The notes under the pieces were generated by a model, which made no database searches, had not been told where the DNA came from, and saw only the letters and a list, made by a program, of their open reading frames with translations. From Candidatus Bathyarchaeota archaeon BA1 (GTDB taxonomy: Archaea; Thermoproteota; Bathyarchaeia; Bathyarchaeales; Bathyarchaeaceae), in NCBI GenBank assembly GCA_001399805.1, contig LIHJ01000087.1:1-41936 (forward strand): DNA of 41,936 nucleotides. Reading direction: 5' to 3'. The translations under genes and the position numbers were made by a program. The number at the start of each line of letters is the position of its first letter. Position 1 is the stretch's first letter. Positions 41,832 through 41,936 of the stretch are shown here, in pieces.

Positions 41832-41936
41832 GGGCCCGTAGGGCCCGTGAAACGAAGCCGTTGACTTCGTCCGGGAAGCGCAGCCCGGATAGCGCGTCGG
41901 CCCTCTATGGCGAGGAAAGCCGGAGATCCGGGGTTC
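41832..41936 (+). tRNA. tRNA (probably Arg, UCU) with introns, cut by the window end
   Basis: Acceptor 5' strand GGGCCCG occurs twice in tandem (41832-41838 and 41841-41847). About 28-36 nt of extra sequence with hairpin ACGAAG/CTTCGT then precedes the D-arm GCGC-AGCCCGGATA-GCGC. Anticodon stem TCGGC/GCCGG encloses 17 nt, so about 10 nt must be intron. The best reading is CCTCTAA with anticodon TCT (Arg), though base 33 would be C. The T-arm begins CCGGGGTTC and the rest lies outside the window. Identity is tentative. Confidence 0.6.

Noticed and set aside
41903..41936. CUA-anticodon (tRNA-Pyl) reading of the right-edge tRNA
   Set aside because: CTA can be read in the loop only with a poorly closed stem. 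The D-arm, TA at 8-9 and acceptor are those of an ordinary tRNA, best read as Arg(UCU), not the compact tRNA-Pyl.
1..41936. CRISPR array or rRNA genes
   Set aside because: No regularly spaced direct repeats and no 16S, 23S or 5S conserved cores were seen on either strand.

Overview
This is an archaeal chromosome segment, most likely from the Thermoproteota and plausibly Bathyarchaeia (my inference from gene content; no marker tree was run). Archaeal hallmarks are ribosomal proteins S19e, L31e, L39e and LX, aIF6, prefoldin alpha, FtsY, an L11-L1-L10-L12 stalk cluster, the RNase P subunit Rpp21, Nep1, GEK1-type D-aminoacyl-tRNA deacylase, archaeal-type AlaRS and LeuRS, frequent GTG/TTG starts, and tRNA genes with introns and encoded CCA.

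Layout. 1-11 kb is an accessory-rich zone. It holds a methanogenesis-marker-8 family gene, a tRNA-Gln whose anticodon-loop intron is almost entirely a LAGLIDADG homing endonuclease gene, several broken genes (Hsp20 tail, Abi_C-like gene with an in-frame TAG, aldo/keto-reductase-like piece, GNAT piece, frameshifted uracil-DNA glycosylase, broken second LAGLIDADG gene, broken Lrp ligand domain), a flavodoxin, an alpha/beta hydrolase, a radical SAM enzyme, a nucleotidyltransferase-HEPN fusion beside tRNA-Gly(GCC), and tRNA-Gly(UCC). 11-15 kb has an M20 peptidase, a fumarate-reductase-like flavoprotein and Nep1. 15-24 kb is the information-processing operon rpp21-yhbY-S19e-PDCD5-L39e-L31e-aIF6-LX ... 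pfdA-ftsY, interrupted between LX and pfdA by about 4 kb of decayed accessory DNA. 24-26 kb has a divergent carbamoyltransferase and dtdA. 26-33 kb is the secE-nusG-L11-L1-L10-L12 region, interrupted twice. 33-41 kb is thrC, a P1-family peptidase, alaS and leuS. The right edge cuts an intron-bearing tRNA, probably Arg.

Main points for a second look. (1) The secE-nusG pair is duplicated with complementary decay: the upstream copy keeps secE and has a gutted nusG, while the downstream copy has a frameshifted secE and an intact nusG. A convergent UPF0175/DUF3368 pair sits between them. (2) Three normally tight translation operons each carry an insertion: LX/pfdA, secE/nusG and L10/L12. The last contains a broken tyrosine-recombinase N-terminus. 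(3) tRNA genes are hot spots: homing endonucleases, micro-introns at unusual positions, tandem acceptor half-copies, and a tRNA-Gly 3' remnant about 0.9 kb from the intact gene with a nucleotidyltransferase-HEPN gene between them. (4) A multi-hairpin element with two mutually exclusive folds lies in the LX/pfdA island.

The core genes in the window show no frameshifts, whereas accessory genes show many. This argues that most of the indels are real decay rather than sequencing error, but reads should be checked, especially at the G5 run in the second secE.
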